Source: Rhodococcoides corynebacterioides NBRC 14404 (lineage in GTDB: Bacteria; Actinomycetota; Actinomycetes; Mycobacteriales; Mycobacteriaceae). Taken from it: a stretch of DNA of 64,000 nt. Made by a program: the position numbers and the translations under genes. The notes beneath the pieces are model-generated. The model was not told the DNA's origin, did no database searches, and worked only from the letters and a program-made list of their open reading frames with translations. This document shows positions 26,227 to 35,780 of this stretch, piece after piece. The DNA lies in the NCBI RefSeq assembly GCF_001894765.1, contig NZ_BCWV01000002.1:186001-250000 (forward strand), read 5' to 3'. How positions within the stretch are numbered: the first letter of the stretch is position 1; every line of letters starts with the position of its first letter.

Positions 26227-27185
26227 TGACCATCGAAGTGACCGTCGGCGAGATCGAGGCGCCGAAGCGTCGGCGCGGGGTGCCGGGACTGGCGATCATC
26301 CGGTCGAGCGCCGGGCTGCAGAAGGCCACGATCGTCATCGGCCTGATCCTCGTCGCCGCGTTCGTGATCATGGCCGTCTTCGCGCCGCTCATCGCGCCGT
26401 TCGGGTTCTCCCAGACCTCGGCCGACGGCGTCGACTTCGCCCGGCAGGCAGGACCGAGCGCCGACCACCTCTTCGGCACCTCGGTCCGCGGAGAGGACGT
26501 CTTCTCCCGCGTCGTGTGGGGCGCCCGTACCGCGCTGCTGGTGATCGGGGTGTCCCTCGTGCTCTCCATCGCCGTCGGTGTACCGCTGGGACTGCTGTCC
26601 GGCTACATCGGCCGCTGGGTGGACCGCGTGCTCGTGCTGTTCATGGACGCGATGTACGCCTTCCCGAGTCTGCTTCTCGCCGTGGTGGTCTCGATCGTGG
26701 TGGCCGGCGGGCAATCGAGCAGCTTCGGCGGCGTGCTGTCGGCCGCCGTCGCGATCACCGCGGTGTTCGTGCCGCAGTACTTCCGGGTGGTGCGCAACGC
26801 CACGGTGTCGGTGAAGACCGAGCCCTACGTCGACGCCGCTCGCGTCACCGGGGCGAGCCCGCTGCGCATCATGTTCCGGCACATCCTCGCCAACGTGACA
26901 CAGACGCTGCCGGTGATCCTCACGCTCAACGGCGCGGAAGCGATTCTCACGCTCGCCGGCCTCGGCTTCCTTGGGTTCGGCATCGAACCGACGTCGGCGT
27001 CGGAGTGGGGATACGACCTCAACAAGGCGCTGCCGGACATCTCCAACGGCATCTGGTGGACGTCGATCTTCCCCGGCACGGCCATCGTGCTGGTGGTGCT
27101 CGGCATGACCATGGTCGGCGAATCCGTCAGCGAGACACTCAATCCCGTACTGCGTACGCGCCGTCGGGCCAAGGACGGATCATGA
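26226..27185 (+). CDS. ABC transporter permease, DppC/OppC type
   Basis: 319-aa membrane permease. The N-terminal tail and first helix (IVIGLILVAAFVIMAVFAPL) are followed by the typical HLFGTSVRGEDVFSRVVWGAR loop and the EAA motif VDAARVTGASPLRIMFRHILAN near residue 205. It starts within the stop of the upstream permease and its own stop overlaps the ATPase start (ATGA), so the operon is tightly coupled. Confidence 0.9.
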   Translation: MTIEVTVGEIEAPKRRRGVPGLAIIRSSAGLQKATIVIGLILVAAFVIMAVFAPLIAPFGFSQTSADGVDFARQAGPSADHLFGTSVRGEDVFSRVVWGARTALLVIGVSLVLSIAVGVPLGLLSGYIGRWVDRVLVLFMDAMYAFPSLLLAVVVSIVVAGGQSSSFGGVLSAAVAITAVFVPQYFRVVRNATVSVKTEPYVDAARVTGASPLRIMFRHILANVTQTLPVILTLNGAEAILTLAGLGFLGFGIEPTSASEWGYDLNKALPDISNGIWWTSIFPGTAIVLVVLGMTMVGESVSETLNPVLRTRRRAKDGS

Positions 27186-28798
27186 CCACCCCTGCCCTCA
27201 CCCTGACGGACCTGTCGGTTACCTTCGCCACCGACGGCGGCGCCGTCCGCGCCGTCTCCGAGGTCTCGTTCGACGTCCATCCGGGCGAAGTCCTCGCCGT
27301 GGTGGGCGAGTCCGGGTCCGGCAAGTCCGTCAGTGTCCGGTCCGCCATCGGGTTGCTGCCGGGGACGGCATCGGTGCGCGGCTCGGTCACCCTGGGCGAT
27401 CGCGAGGTGACCGGGCTCGGCGACAAGCAGTGGGCGCAGTTGCGCGGCCGCGACGTGGCGATGGTGTTCCAGGAACCGGGCAGTGCCCTCGACCCGCTCT
27501 TCACCGTCGGCTACCAGATCGTCGAGGCGCTGCGCGCCCATCCCGGTCCCGACGGCAGTCGCATGGACAAGAAGGCCGCCCGCCGCCGTGCGGTCGAGTT
27601 GCTCGACCTGGTCGGCCTGCCCGATCCGGAACGACGCTTCGGCTACTACCCGCACGAGCTGTCCGGCGGACAGAAGCAGCGCGTGATGATCGCCATCGCC
27701 ATCTCCTGCGAGGCGAAGGTGATCATCGCCGACGAGCCCACGACGGCCCTCGACGTCACCGTGCAGGCCGAGATCCTGAACCTCCTGCGCGACCTCAAGG
27801 ACCGGCTGGGCTGCGCGATCGTCCTCATCACGCACAGCATGGGCGTGGTCGCCGACATCGCCGACCGCGTCGTGGTGATGAAGGACGGCGAGGTGGTCGA
27901 GGAGGCCACCGTCCACGACCTCTTCGAGTCCCCGTCGGCCGAGTACACGCGCACGCTGCTCGCCGCGGTCCCGACGCTCGACCCCGTGGTGGCGGACCGG
28001 ACCGTCTCCGACGAGGTGGTCCTGTCGGTCCGCGATCTGACGGTGCAGTTCCCCGGCGGCCTCGGCCAATCGGTGTTCCGCGCCGTCGACGACGTCTCGT
28101 TCGACCTGCACCGCGGCGAGACGCTCGGCCTGGTGGGGGAGTCGGGCTCCGGCAAGTCGACCATCGGCCGGTGCGTCGCTGCCCTGCAGAAACCGACGTC
28201 CGGCTCCGTCGAGGTGCTCGGACAGGACGTCGGCCGCCTGCGCGGCAAGGACCTCAAGGCGCTGCGCAAGCGATTCGGCTTCGTGTTCCAGGACCCGTCG
28301 ACCTCGCTCAACCCGCGGCTCACGGTCGGCAAGGCGGTGGCCGAACCGCTGATCGTGCACGGGGTGGGCAAGGCCGAGATCGAGCGCACCGTGCGGGAGT
28401 GGCTCGACGCGGTGAAGCTTCCGTCCGGCACCGACGCCCGGTACCCGCACGAGCTCTCCGGCGGCCAGCGGCAACGCGCCTCCCTCGCCCGCGCGCTGGT
28501 GCTGAAGCCGGACCTGCTGGTGGCCGACGAGCCGACCAGCGCCCTCGACGTGTCCGTCCAGGCGGCGGTGTTGGATCTGTTCGAGGAGCTGCAGACCGAG
28601 CTGCAGTTCGCCTGCCTCTTCGTCAGCCACGACCTGGCCGTCGTCGATCGCCTGGCCCACCGTGTCGCGGTACTGCGCCACGGCGCAGTGGTGGAACTGG
28701 GCACGCCCGCGCGCATCCTGCGCGAGCCCGCCGAGGACTACACCCGTCGCCTGATCGCGGCGATTCCCGAGCCGAGGGTCACGCGGGACCGTCCGTGA
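27182..28798 (+). CDS. dual-domain ABC transporter ATPase (DppD-DppF fusion)
   Basis: 538-aa protein with two complete ABC domains. First: Walker A GESGSGKSVSV (~43), signature ELSGGQKQRVMIA (~160), Walker B VIIADEPTTALD. Second: Walker A GESGSGKSTIG (~321), signature ELSGGQRQRASLA (~422), Walker B LLVADEPTSALD. All catalytic motifs are intact, so a single chain can form the complete ATPase dimer in place of separate DppD and DppF. The start overlaps the permease stop. Last gene of the operon. Confidence 0.92.
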   Translation: MTTPALTLTDLSVTFATDGGAVRAVSEVSFDVHPGEVLAVVGESGSGKSVSVRSAIGLLPGTASVRGSVTLGDREVTGLGDKQWAQLRGRDVAMVFQEPGSALDPLFTVGYQIVEALRAHPGPDGSRMDKKAARRRAVELLDLVGLPDPERRFGYYPHELSGGQKQRVMIAIAISCEAKVIIADEPTTALDVTVQAEILNLLRDLKDRLGCAIVLITHSMGVVADIADRVVVMKDGEVVEEATVHDLFESPSAEYTRTLLAAVPTLDPVVADRTVSDEVVLSVRDLTVQFPGGLGQSVFRAVDDVSFDLHRGETLGLVGESGSGKSTIGRCVAALQKPTSGSVEVLGQDVGRLRGKDLKALRKRFGFVFQDPSTSLNPRLTVGKAVAEPLIVHGVGKAEIERTVREWLDAVKLPSGTDARYPHELSGGQRQRASLARALVLKPDLLVADEPTSALDVSVQAAVLDLFEELQTELQFACLFVSHDLAVVDRLAHRVAVLRHGAVVELGTPARILREPAEDYTRRLIAAIPEPRVTRDRP

Positions 28799-28877
28799 GG
28801 GTGCTCCGGTACCGTAAGGGCGCATTCGGCTCGGATCCCGGGCCGCACCACGACAGCAGTTACGGAGCGCCACACCC

Positions 28878-29975
28878 ATGACCGACGAGACCCAGCAGCA
28901 CGGCAGCGCCCCGTCCTCGGGAGGCGCGTCGTACGCGGCAGCGGGGGTGGACATCGAGGCGGGTGACCGCGCCGTCGAGTTGTTCGCGCCGCTGGCCAAG
29001 CGGGCGACGCGGCCCGAGGTCATGGGTGGTCTCGGCGGGTTCGCCGGCCTGTTCGCGCTCAAGGGCGGGTACCGCGAGCCGCTGCTCGCCGCCTCCACCG
29101 ACGGCGTCGGCACCAAGCTCGCGGTCGCGCAGGCCCTGGACAAGCACGACACCGTGGGCATCGACCTCGTCGCCATGGTGGTCGACGACCTCGTGGTGTG
29201 CGGGGCCGAGCCGCTGTTCCTGCAGGACTACATCGCGGTCGGCCGCGTCGTGCCCGAGCACGTCGCCCAGCTGGTCGCCGGCATCTCCGACGGCTGCGTG
29301 CAGGCCGGCTGCGCCCTCCTCGGCGGTGAGACCGCCGAGCACCCGGGCATGATGGCCGACGGTGAGTACGACCTCTCCGCGACCGGCGTCGGCGTCGTCG
29401 AGGCCGACGACGTGCTGGGGCCGGACCGGGTGCGTCCCGGCGACGTGGTGATCGCCATGGGCTCGTCCGGTCTGCACTCCAACGGCTACTCCCTGGCCCG
29501 CAAGGTGCTGCTCGAGATCAGCCGGATGTCGCTGACCGGGCACGTCGAGGAGTTCGGCCGCACGCTCGGCGAGGAGATGCTCGAACCCACCCGCATCTAC
29601 GCGAAGGACTGCCTCGCGCTCGCCGCCGAGACCGACGTGCGCACCTTCTGCCACGTCACCGGTGGCGGCCTGGCCGCCAACCTGGCCCGCGTCATGCCGA
29701 AGGGTCTGGTCGCCGAACTCGACCGCGGCACATGGTCGCCCGCCCCGATCTTCGCGATGATCGCCCAGCGCGGCCGCGTCGACCGTGCCGAGATGGACAA
29801 GACGTTCAACATGGGCGTCGGCATGGTGGCCGTCGTCGCTCCCGAGGACGTCGACCGCGCCATGGCCGTGCTCACGGCCCGCCACATCGACTGCTGGACC
29901 CTCGGCACGGTGCGCAAGGCCGACACCGGGGCGGACGAGCGGGCCGTCCTCGTGGGCAACCACCCGCGCTTCTAG
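28878..29975 (+). CDS. purM: phosphoribosylformylglycinamidine cyclo-ligase PurM
   Basis: 365-aa ATP-dependent cyclase making AIR from FGAM (step 5 of purine synthesis). Motifs: SYAAAGVDIEAGDRAVE at the N-terminus, STDGVGTKLAVAQ near 75, GETAEHPGMM near 155, and the CHVTGGGLAANLARV region near 260. It ends at a strong bidirectional hairpin. The substrate is the product of PurSQL encoded upstream; the Dpp-type transporter separates it from purF. Confidence 0.95.
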   Translation: MTDETQQHGSAPSSGGASYAAAGVDIEAGDRAVELFAPLAKRATRPEVMGGLGGFAGLFALKGGYREPLLAASTDGVGTKLAVAQALDKHDTVGIDLVAMVVDDLVVCGAEPLFLQDYIAVGRVVPEHVAQLVAGISDGCVQAGCALLGGETAEHPGMMADGEYDLSATGVGVVEADDVLGPDRVRPGDVVIAMGSSGLHSNGYSLARKVLLEISRMSLTGHVEEFGRTLGEEMLEPTRIYAKDCLALAAETDVRTFCHVTGGGLAANLARVMPKGLVAELDRGTWSPAPIFAMIAQRGRVDRAEMDKTFNMGVGMVAVVAPEDVDRAMAVLTARHIDCWTLGTVRKADTGADERAVLVGNHPRF

Positions 29976-30002
29976 AGGCCGGCCGACGACCCGTCTCACG
30001 AC

Positions 30003-30047
30003 GACGTGCGGGGCACCCCTGGACTTCCAGGGAGTGCCCCGCACGTC
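30003..30047. terminator. strong bidirectional terminator between purM and the DUF3073 gene
   Basis: Stem GACGTGCGGGGCA (30003-30015) / TGCCCCGCACGTC (30035-30047), extended inward by CCCTGG/CCAGGG around a 4-nt loop. It lies between convergent genes. Confidence 0.8.
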
Positions 30048-30066
30048 ATGCGTCGTTATGGGGGAG

Positions 30067-30255
30067 TCAGCGCCGCCAATCTTCGTACTCGTCGTCCTCG
30101 TACCGGGACGGCTCCCGGTCGGCGAGTCCGTTCCGGTGCGAGTCGGGGGAGCCTGCGAGCTCTCGCTGGAGAGATTCGAAGTCCGTCGACGGTGAGCTGT
30201 ACTTGAGCTCACGTGCAACTTTGGTCTGCTTTGCCTTAGCCCGGCCGCGGCCCAT
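30067..30255 (-). CDS. DUF3073 family small protein
   Basis: 62-aa protein with basic N-terminus MGRGRAKAKQTKVARELKY and acidic C-terminus (EDDEYEDWRR), the form of the actinobacterial DUF3073 family (M. tuberculosis Rv0810c type). The charge pattern suggests nucleic acid or ribosome association, but function is unknown. The open frame continues upstream to 30501 without support; ATG 30255 is the family start. Convergent with purM. Confidence 0.85.
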   Translation of the reverse strand: MGRGRAKAKQTKVARELKYSSPSTDFESLQRELAGSPDSHRNGLADREPSRYEDDEYEDWRR

Positions 30256-30361
30256 GGCTAACCCCCTCGCGAATAGCGGGGCGGCCTGGGATTTTTTGGC
30301 GGCCCCGTCTGATTGTGTGTTCTTCCTGCCCCACACCATAGCCTGCAAATGTCCGCGGCGC

Positions 30362-31033
30362 TCACACCGGATCGAGTGGCGCCGCGCGTCGTCGCGCCCG
30401 CGCCGCCATGTCCCGCGCCTCCCGGTACACGGTGGGCGCGACACCCTCGATGTCCAGCAGGGTCTCCATCGCCGCGACCGAACTGCCGACGAACAGATCA
30501 CGCACCGTCACGCCGTGGTCGGGGACCCCGACGACCTCGATGCGGTCACCCGCGCCGAGGTGCCCGGGGCGGACGACGCGGAGGTAGGTTCCCACGTCCC
30601 CACGCTCGGTGAAGCGCCTCACCCAGCGCGGTTCCTCGGTCCAGCGGGCGAACGTCGCGCAGGGCCGACGCGGAATGGTGACTTCCAGCACGGTGGTGCC
30701 GACGGCCCACGTCGAGCCGACGACGGCGTCGGTCACCGGCACACCGGACACCCGGAGGTTCTCCCCGAACCAGCCGGCGGGGACCGGACGTCCGAGCTCG
30801 CTCGCCCACCGCTGCGCCTCGGCGTCGTCGTACGCGTAGACCGCCTGATCGACTCCACCGTGGAACTTCTCGTCGATCGAGCGGTCGCCCACGAGTCCCC
30901 GCTCCGTGACCTCGACCGGTCCCGCGACGGGACGCTTGTCGATGGCCGAATCGACGACGGCCGGGCGTGAGAGCGGATGAAGCGTGTGCACCACGCAGAC
31001 GTCCAGGACCCGGCCCGCGGGGTCGGGAGTCAC
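30362..31033 (-). CDS. MOSC domain protein
   Basis: 223-aa protein with a MOSC (molybdenum cofactor sulfurase C-terminal) domain: VGDRSIDEKFHGGVDQAVYAYD near residue 48, GENLRVSGV near 90, IPRRPCATFARW with the conserved Cys near 125. Stand-alone MOSC proteins of the YiiM type bind molybdenum cofactor and can reduce N-hydroxylated substrates. The GTG start overlaps the ygfZ stop by four bases, so it is coupled to YgfZ. Confidence 0.85.
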   Translation of the reverse strand: MTPDPAGRVLDVCVVHTLHPLSRPAVVDSAIDKRPVAGPVEVTERGLVGDRSIDEKFHGGVDQAVYAYDDAEAQRWASELGRPVPAGWFGENLRVSGVPVTDAVVGSTWAVGTTVLEVTIPRRPCATFARWTEEPRWVRRFTERGDVGTYLRVVRPGHLGAGDRIEVVGVPDHGVTVRDLFVGSSVAAMETLLDIEGVAPTVYREARDMAARARRRAAPLDPV

Positions 31034-32187
31034 CGGCCACGCAGTCGATCGACGGCGGCGCGTCCGGCCTGGATCGCGGTGTCCGGGGTGTACGAGTCCG
31101 GATCGATCGACGCCGCGCAGGGGCCCGCGGTCAGCGCGGTGTCCACCGGGACCGCGCGCTTGATCAGGGCCAGCGCGATCGGGCCGAGTTCGAAGTGGTC
31201 CACCACCGTGCCGACGCGGCCGACCGTGCGACCCTCGGCGGTGACGTCGTCACCCGTCTCGGGGCGACCGTCCGCGGACCCGTCGAGGTGCAACAGCACC
31301 AGGCGACGGGGAGGCTTGCCCAGGTTGTGCACGCGGGCGACGGTCTCCTGGCCGCGATAGCAGCCCTTGTCCAGATGCACCGCACCGAACTCGGTGACGC
31401 CGCCGATCCAGCCCACCTCGTGCGGGATGGTCCGCTCGTCGGTGTCGAGGCCCAGGCGGGGGCGGACCGTCTCCACCCGCAACGCCTCGTACGCCCAACT
31501 GCCGGCCTCGCGCGCGCCGGCGACGACGAACGTCGCCCACCATTCCTCGAGGCGGTCGCGCGGGACCAGCACGTCGAACGAGTCGGTGCGCGAGGGCCAG
31601 GGCATGCGACGGACGAAACCGGGACCGCCCGGCAGCGGCGCTGCTGTGTCACCCGGCAGCGGCGCTGCGTCATAGGGCATCTCGGGCACCGGCGCCCCCA
31701 CCGCCCGCAACACCGACGGGGCCTGCGGACCGATCAGGGACAGCACGGCCAGTTCGCCGCCGTCCCGGGGCTCCGCTTTCGACCAGAACACCATCTTGGT
31801 GAGGAAGGACAGCAGGGCGGGACCGCGCGACGCCTCGGTGTCGATCCACGTGGTGCCGTCGAGGTCGGTGAGGACCAGGTGGTCCTCGACGCGACCGTTG
31901 ACGTCCAGGCTGAGGTTCTCCGCCGAGCGGCCGTCGGGCAACGACGCGATGTGTTGCGACGAGATGGTGTGCAGCCAGGTGAGGCGTTCCTCGCCGGTGA
32001 CGGCGATGACCGCTCGGGTGCTGCGATCGACGACCGCGACCGACATCGCGGCAGCACGTTGCTCGCCGAACGGGTCGCCGTAGTGCCAGGCGGTGCCGTG
32101 GTCGGGAAGTTCGGCCGGGGAGGCGACGGCCCCCGGGCGGCCGAGAACGGGAGAGGGCTGGAACGGGCGATCGGAAACGGCGGCCAC
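31030..32187 (-). CDS. ygfZ: tRNA-modifying / Fe-S cluster assembly protein YgfZ (CAF17-like)
   Basis: 385-aa folate-binding protein of the GcvT-like YgfZ/CAF17 family that supports maturation of certain [4Fe-4S] enzymes. The diagnostic motif is LDKGCYRGQETVARVHNLGK near residue 265 with its redox Cys. The N-terminal half contains RAVIAVTGEERLTWLHTISSQ. The GTG start is divergent from pabC, with ~70 bp between them. The downstream MOSC gene overlaps its stop. Confidence 0.9.
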   Translation of the reverse strand: MAAVSDRPFQPSPVLGRPGAVASPAELPDHGTAWHYGDPFGEQRAAAMSVAVVDRSTRAVIAVTGEERLTWLHTISSQHIASLPDGRSAENLSLDVNGRVEDHLVLTDLDGTTWIDTEASRGPALLSFLTKMVFWSKAEPRDGGELAVLSLIGPQAPSVLRAVGAPVPEMPYDAAPLPGDTAAPLPGGPGFVRRMPWPSRTDSFDVLVPRDRLEEWWATFVVAGAREAGSWAYEALRVETVRPRLGLDTDERTIPHEVGWIGGVTEFGAVHLDKGCYRGQETVARVHNLGKPPRRLVLLHLDGSADGRPETGDDVTAEGRTVGRVGTVVDHFELGPIALALIKRAVPVDTALTAGPCAASIDPDSYTPDTAIQAGRAAVDRLRGR

Positions 32188-32256
32188 GTCCTCAGTCTAG
32201 GAGCGTGTCGCCACGGGGTGCAGGGGGCGTCGGCCGTCCGGCACTACCCTGACGCC

Positions 32257-33108
32257 ATGAGCTCCCGCGTCGTGGTGACCCTGGCAGGCGACGTTCTCGA
32301 TCCGACCCGTCCGGTGTTGCACGCCGACGACCTGGGAGCCGTGCGTGGCGACGGTGTGTTCGAGACCCTGTTGGTGCGCGCCGGGAAGGTCTGTCGACTG
32401 GACGCGCATCTGGCGCGACTGCGGCGGTCGGCCGCGGCCGTGGACCTCGACGAGCCCGACGTCGACGCCTGGACCCGCGCGATCGGCATCGCCGCGAAGG
32501 CCTGGGGCACGGCGGAGGAGGGCGCGATGCGGCTCTACCTGAGCCGCGGCCGGGAGTACGGCGACGGCGGCGAGACCGCCCTGGTGACGGTCTCGGCGTT
32601 GCCCGCTCGGGTGGCGTCGGCGCGGTCGACGGGGGTGTCGGCGCTGACGCTGGCCCGGGGGTATTCGGTGGACGTGGCGGACGCCGCGCCCTGGACGTTG
32701 CTGGGTGCGAAGACGTTGTCCTATGCGGTGAACATGGCCGCGCTGCGACACGCACAGCGTGCGGGGCGGGACGACGTGATTTTCCGCAGCGCCGAGGGCT
32801 ACGTCCTCGAGGGGCCGCGTTCCACCGTGGTCGCCGTGACCGACCGGGTCATGACCACGCCGCCCCTCGAGCACGGTGTGCTGCCGGGGACCACCGTCGA
32901 CGCGCTGTACGACTCCGCTGCGTCGGCCGGGTTCACGTGCCGTCGGGCGCCGCTGCGCGTCGCGGATCTCGTTCTGGCGGACAGTGTCTGGCTGGTGTCG
33001 TCGATCACGCTGGCCGCGAAGTTGCACACTCTCGACGACACCGTCTACGGCGAGACGGCGCTCGACGCGACCGTGCGCACTCTCGTCGACACGGCCGTCT
33101 CGCCCTGA
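32257..33108 (+). CDS. pabC: aminotransferase class IV, probable 4-amino-4-deoxychorismate lyase
   Basis: 283-aa PLP enzyme of fold type IV. Motifs: LGAVRGDGVFETLLVRAGK near residue 27, PLP lysine in LGAKTLSYAVNMAALR near 150, and a Gly-rich region LEHGVLPGTTVDALYDSA near 205. This best fits aminodeoxychorismate lyase (folate p-aminobenzoate branch); branched-chain or D-amino acid transaminase is the alternative. Divergent from ygfZ. A short imperfect tandem repeat of GACTCGCCCC follows the stop (33106-33132). Confidence 0.82.
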   Translation: MSSRVVVTLAGDVLDPTRPVLHADDLGAVRGDGVFETLLVRAGKVCRLDAHLARLRRSAAAVDLDEPDVDAWTRAIGIAAKAWGTAEEGAMRLYLSRGREYGDGGETALVTVSALPARVASARSTGVSALTLARGYSVDVADAAPWTLLGAKTLSYAVNMAALRHAQRAGRDDVIFRSAEGYVLEGPRSTVVAVTDRVMTTPPLEHGVLPGTTVDALYDSAASAGFTCRRAPLRVADLVLADSVWLVSSITLAAKLHTLDDTVYGETALDATVRTLVDTAVSP

Positions 33109-33184
33109 CTCGCCCCGACTCGCCCCGACTCGCGCGGCCGGGGTGACGCGGATCGCTCATGACCGCGGACACAGTCCGTCGCTT

Positions 33185-33204
33185 TACTACTACGCGTAGT
33201 AGTA
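33185..33204. promoter_or_regulatory. 20-bp perfect palindrome upstream of cydABDC
   Basis: TACTACTACGCGTAGTAGTA, centred 69 bp before the cydA ATG. Half-sites built from TAC/GTA triplets look like those bound by BlaI/MecI-type repressors. The most likely role is an operator controlling the cytochrome bd operon; the binding protein is not visible in this window. Confidence 0.6.
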
Positions 33205-33262
33205 GCGTCCCGAGTGCAGGCCCGACAGCCCTGACCTGCGGTCCGCGCGAGAGAAGTTGGCC

Positions 33263-34738
33263 ATGGACGCACTCGATGTCTCCCGGTGGCAGTTCGGCAT
33301 CACCACCGTCTATCACTTCCTGTTGGTTCCACTGACCATCGGGCTCGCCCCGCTGGTCGCGGTCATGCAGACCATGTGGGTGATCACGGGCAAGGACTCG
33401 TGGTACCGGCTCACCAAGTTCTTCGGCAAACTCTTCCTGGTCAACTTCGCGCTCGGCGTCGCCACCGGCATCGTCCAGGAATTCCAGTTCGGCATGAACT
33501 GGTCGGAGTACTCGCGCTTCGTCGGCGACGTCTTCGGGGCACCGCTCGCCCTCGAGGGACTCGTGGCGTTCTTCCTCGAGTCGACCTTCCTGGGGCTGTG
33601 GATCTTCGGCTGGAACCGCTTGCCGAAACTCGTGCACCTGGCGACGATCTGGCTGGTCGCGATCGGCGTCAACGCCTCCGCGTACTTCATCATCGCCGCC
33701 AACAGCTGGATGCAGCACCCGGTGGGGGCGATCTACAACCCCGACACCGGCCGGGCCGAGCTGGTCGACATCGTCGCCATGCTCACCAACAACACCGCGC
33801 TGGCCGCGTTCCCGCACGCCGTCGCCGGATCCTTCCTCACCGCAGCGACCTTCGTCGCCGGGATCGCCGGGTGGTGGATGGTGCGCAGCGCCCGACGCGG
33901 TGAGACCGGCCCGGAGTCCGACGCGCGCAGCATGTTCCGGCCCGCCGCGCGCCTGGCCTTCGTCGTCATGATCGTCTCCGGAGCGGCCCTCGCGGTCACC
34001 GGTGACATCCAGGGCAAGCTCATGTTCGACCAGCAGCCCATGAAGATGGCCTCGGCGGAATCGTTGTGCCACACCGAGACCGGCGCGTCCTTCTCCATTC
34101 TCACCATCGGCACGCACAACGATTGCGACAGCGTGCAGCACATCGTCGCCATCCCGGGTCTGACCTCCTTCCTGGCCGAGAGCGACACCGGCGCCACCGT
34201 GCAGGGCGTCACCGAACTGCAGGCGCAGTACGAGCAGATGTACGGACCGGGCAACTACCGCCCCAATCTCTTCGTCACCTACTGGGCGTTCCGCGCCATG
34301 ATCGGCCTCGCCGCCGGCTCGGCCGCACTGGCGCTCGCCGGACTGTGGGTGACCCGCGGCGGCCGAATTCCATACCAGCGCTGGTTCTCTCGCTTGTCAC
34401 TGCTCGCGATCCCGACACCCTTCCTGGCCAACAGTGCCGGGTGGATCTTCACCGAGATGGGTCGCCAGCCGTGGATCGTCGCTCCCAACCCGACGGGCGT
34501 CGACATGATCCGGCTGACCGTGGACCAGGGCGTCTCCGATCACCCGGTGGGCCTCGTCGTCGCCTCGCTCGCGACCTTCACCGTGGTCTACGCGGCCCTC
34601 GGTGCCGTGTGGTTCGGCCTGATGCGGCGCTACGTGCAGGCCGGTCCGCTCGAGCACGATCGCCACCCGCACACCGACGACACCGAGGACACCGACGACA
34701 CCGACGACGCGGCGCGCCCGCTGTCGTTCGCGTACTAG
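33263..34738 (+). CDS. cydA: cytochrome bd quinol oxidase subunit I
   Basis: 491-aa membrane subunit carrying hemes b558, b595 and d; oxidises menaquinol and reduces O2 with high affinity. The N-terminal heme ligand region is WQFGITTVYHFLLVPLTIG (His ~18). The short Q-loop lies around residues 255-320, and the signature EMGRQPWIV is near 400. The C-terminus is a hydrophilic Asp/Thr tail (DTEDTDDTDD). ATG 33263 was chosen over TTG 33257 two codons earlier. First gene of cydABDC; a perfect palindrome lies upstream. Confidence 0.95.
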   Translation: MDALDVSRWQFGITTVYHFLLVPLTIGLAPLVAVMQTMWVITGKDSWYRLTKFFGKLFLVNFALGVATGIVQEFQFGMNWSEYSRFVGDVFGAPLALEGLVAFFLESTFLGLWIFGWNRLPKLVHLATIWLVAIGVNASAYFIIAANSWMQHPVGAIYNPDTGRAELVDIVAMLTNNTALAAFPHAVAGSFLTAATFVAGIAGWWMVRSARRGETGPESDARSMFRPAARLAFVVMIVSGAALAVTGDIQGKLMFDQQPMKMASAESLCHTETGASFSILTIGTHNDCDSVQHIVAIPGLTSFLAESDTGATVQGVTELQAQYEQMYGPGNYRPNLFVTYWAFRAMIGLAAGSAALALAGLWVTRGGRIPYQRWFSRLSLLAIPTPFLANSAGWIFTEMGRQPWIVAPNPTGVDMIRLTVDQGVSDHPVGLVVASLATFTVVYAALGAVWFGLMRRYVQAGPLEHDRHPHTDDTEDTDDTDDAARPLSFAY

Positions 34739-34748
34739 GAGCGCAGCC

Positions 34749-35780
34749 ATGGCCACCCCCGAGTTCTGGTTCGTCCTCGTCACCGTCCTGTTCGTCGGCT
34801 ACTTCGTGTTGGAGGGCTTCGACTTCGGCGTCGGCATGCTCATGCCGGTCCTGGGACGTGGCGCGAGGGCGGAGACCACCGAGAAACGACGACGCGTGGT
34901 GCTCAACACGATCGGCCCCGTCTGGGACGGCAACGAGGTCTGGCTCATCACCGCGGGCGGCGTCCTGTTCGCCGCCTTCCCCGAGTGGTACGCCACCCTC
35001 TTCTCCGGGTTCTACCTGCCACTGCTGCTGATCCTGGTCGCCCTGATTCTGCGGATCTGCGCCATCGAGTACCGTGGGAAGATCGACGACCCGGTCTGGC
35101 GCCGACGCTGCGACCTGGGCATCGGCATCGGATCCTGGGTGCCCGCCGTGCTGTGGGGTGTCGCGTTCGCGAACATCGTGCGCGGCGTGGCCGTCGACGA
35201 GAACAAGAAGGTCGTGTCCGGACTGCTCGACCTGCTGACGCCGTACGCCCTGCTCGGCGGCGCGACGACGGCACTGCTGTTCCTGTTCCACGGCGCGGTG
35301 TTCGTGGCGCTCAAGACGTCCGGCGACGTGCATCGGGACGCCGCCGCGCTCGCCGGGCGACTCGCCCTGCCGGCGACGGCCGCGACGGCCGCATTCGCGC
35401 TCTGGACGCAAATGGCCCACGGCAAGACCTGGACCTGGTGGCTGGTCGGCGGCGCGGTGGTCGCGCTGCTCGCCGCCGTCGTCGCCGCGCGCGCCGGTCG
35501 GGAGGGATGGGCGTTCCTCGGCACCACCGTCACCATCGTCGGCGCCGTCGTCCTGCTCTTCGCGTCGCTGTTCCCCGCGGTGCTCCCGTCGACCCTCGAT
35601 CCGGCCTGGTCGTTGACCGTCGAGAACGCATCGTCGTCGGCGTACACGCTCCGGGTGATGGGGTGGGCGACGGTGATCGTCGCGCCGGTGGTGCTCGGGT
35701 ACCAGGCGTGGACGTACTGGGTTTTCCGGCGCCGACTGTCCGTCGCCGACATCCCCGACTCGATCGGCCTCGCCCGATGA
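34749..35780 (+). CDS. cydB: cytochrome bd quinol oxidase subunit II
   Basis: 343-aa membrane partner of CydA, with FVLVTVLFVGYFVLEGFDFGVGML at the N-terminus and TIGPVWDGNEVWLITAGGVLFAAFP near residue 55, both diagnostic. About eight helices. Starts 10 bp after cydA; its stop overlaps the cydD start (ATGA). Confidence 0.95.
   Translation: MATPEFWFVLVTVLFVGYFVLEGFDFGVGMLMPVLGRGARAETTEKRRRVVLNTIGPVWDGNEVWLITAGGVLFAAFPEWYATLFSGFYLPLLLILVALILRICAIEYRGKIDDPVWRRRCDLGIGIGSWVPAVLWGVAFANIVRGVAVDENKKVVSGLLDLLTPYALLGGATTALLFLFHGAVFVALKTSGDVHRDAAALAGRLALPATAATAAFALWTQMAHGKTWTWWLVGGAVVALLAAVVAARAGREGWAFLGTTVTIVGAVVLLFASLFPAVLPSTLDPAWSLTVENASSSAYTLRVMGWATVIVAPVVLGYQAWTYWVFRRRLSVADIPDSIGLAR

Noticed and set aside
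33106..33132. Tandem GACTCGCCCC repeat after pabC as a regulatory array
   Set aside because: Only about 2.7 short copies just after a stop codon; simple slippage is enough.
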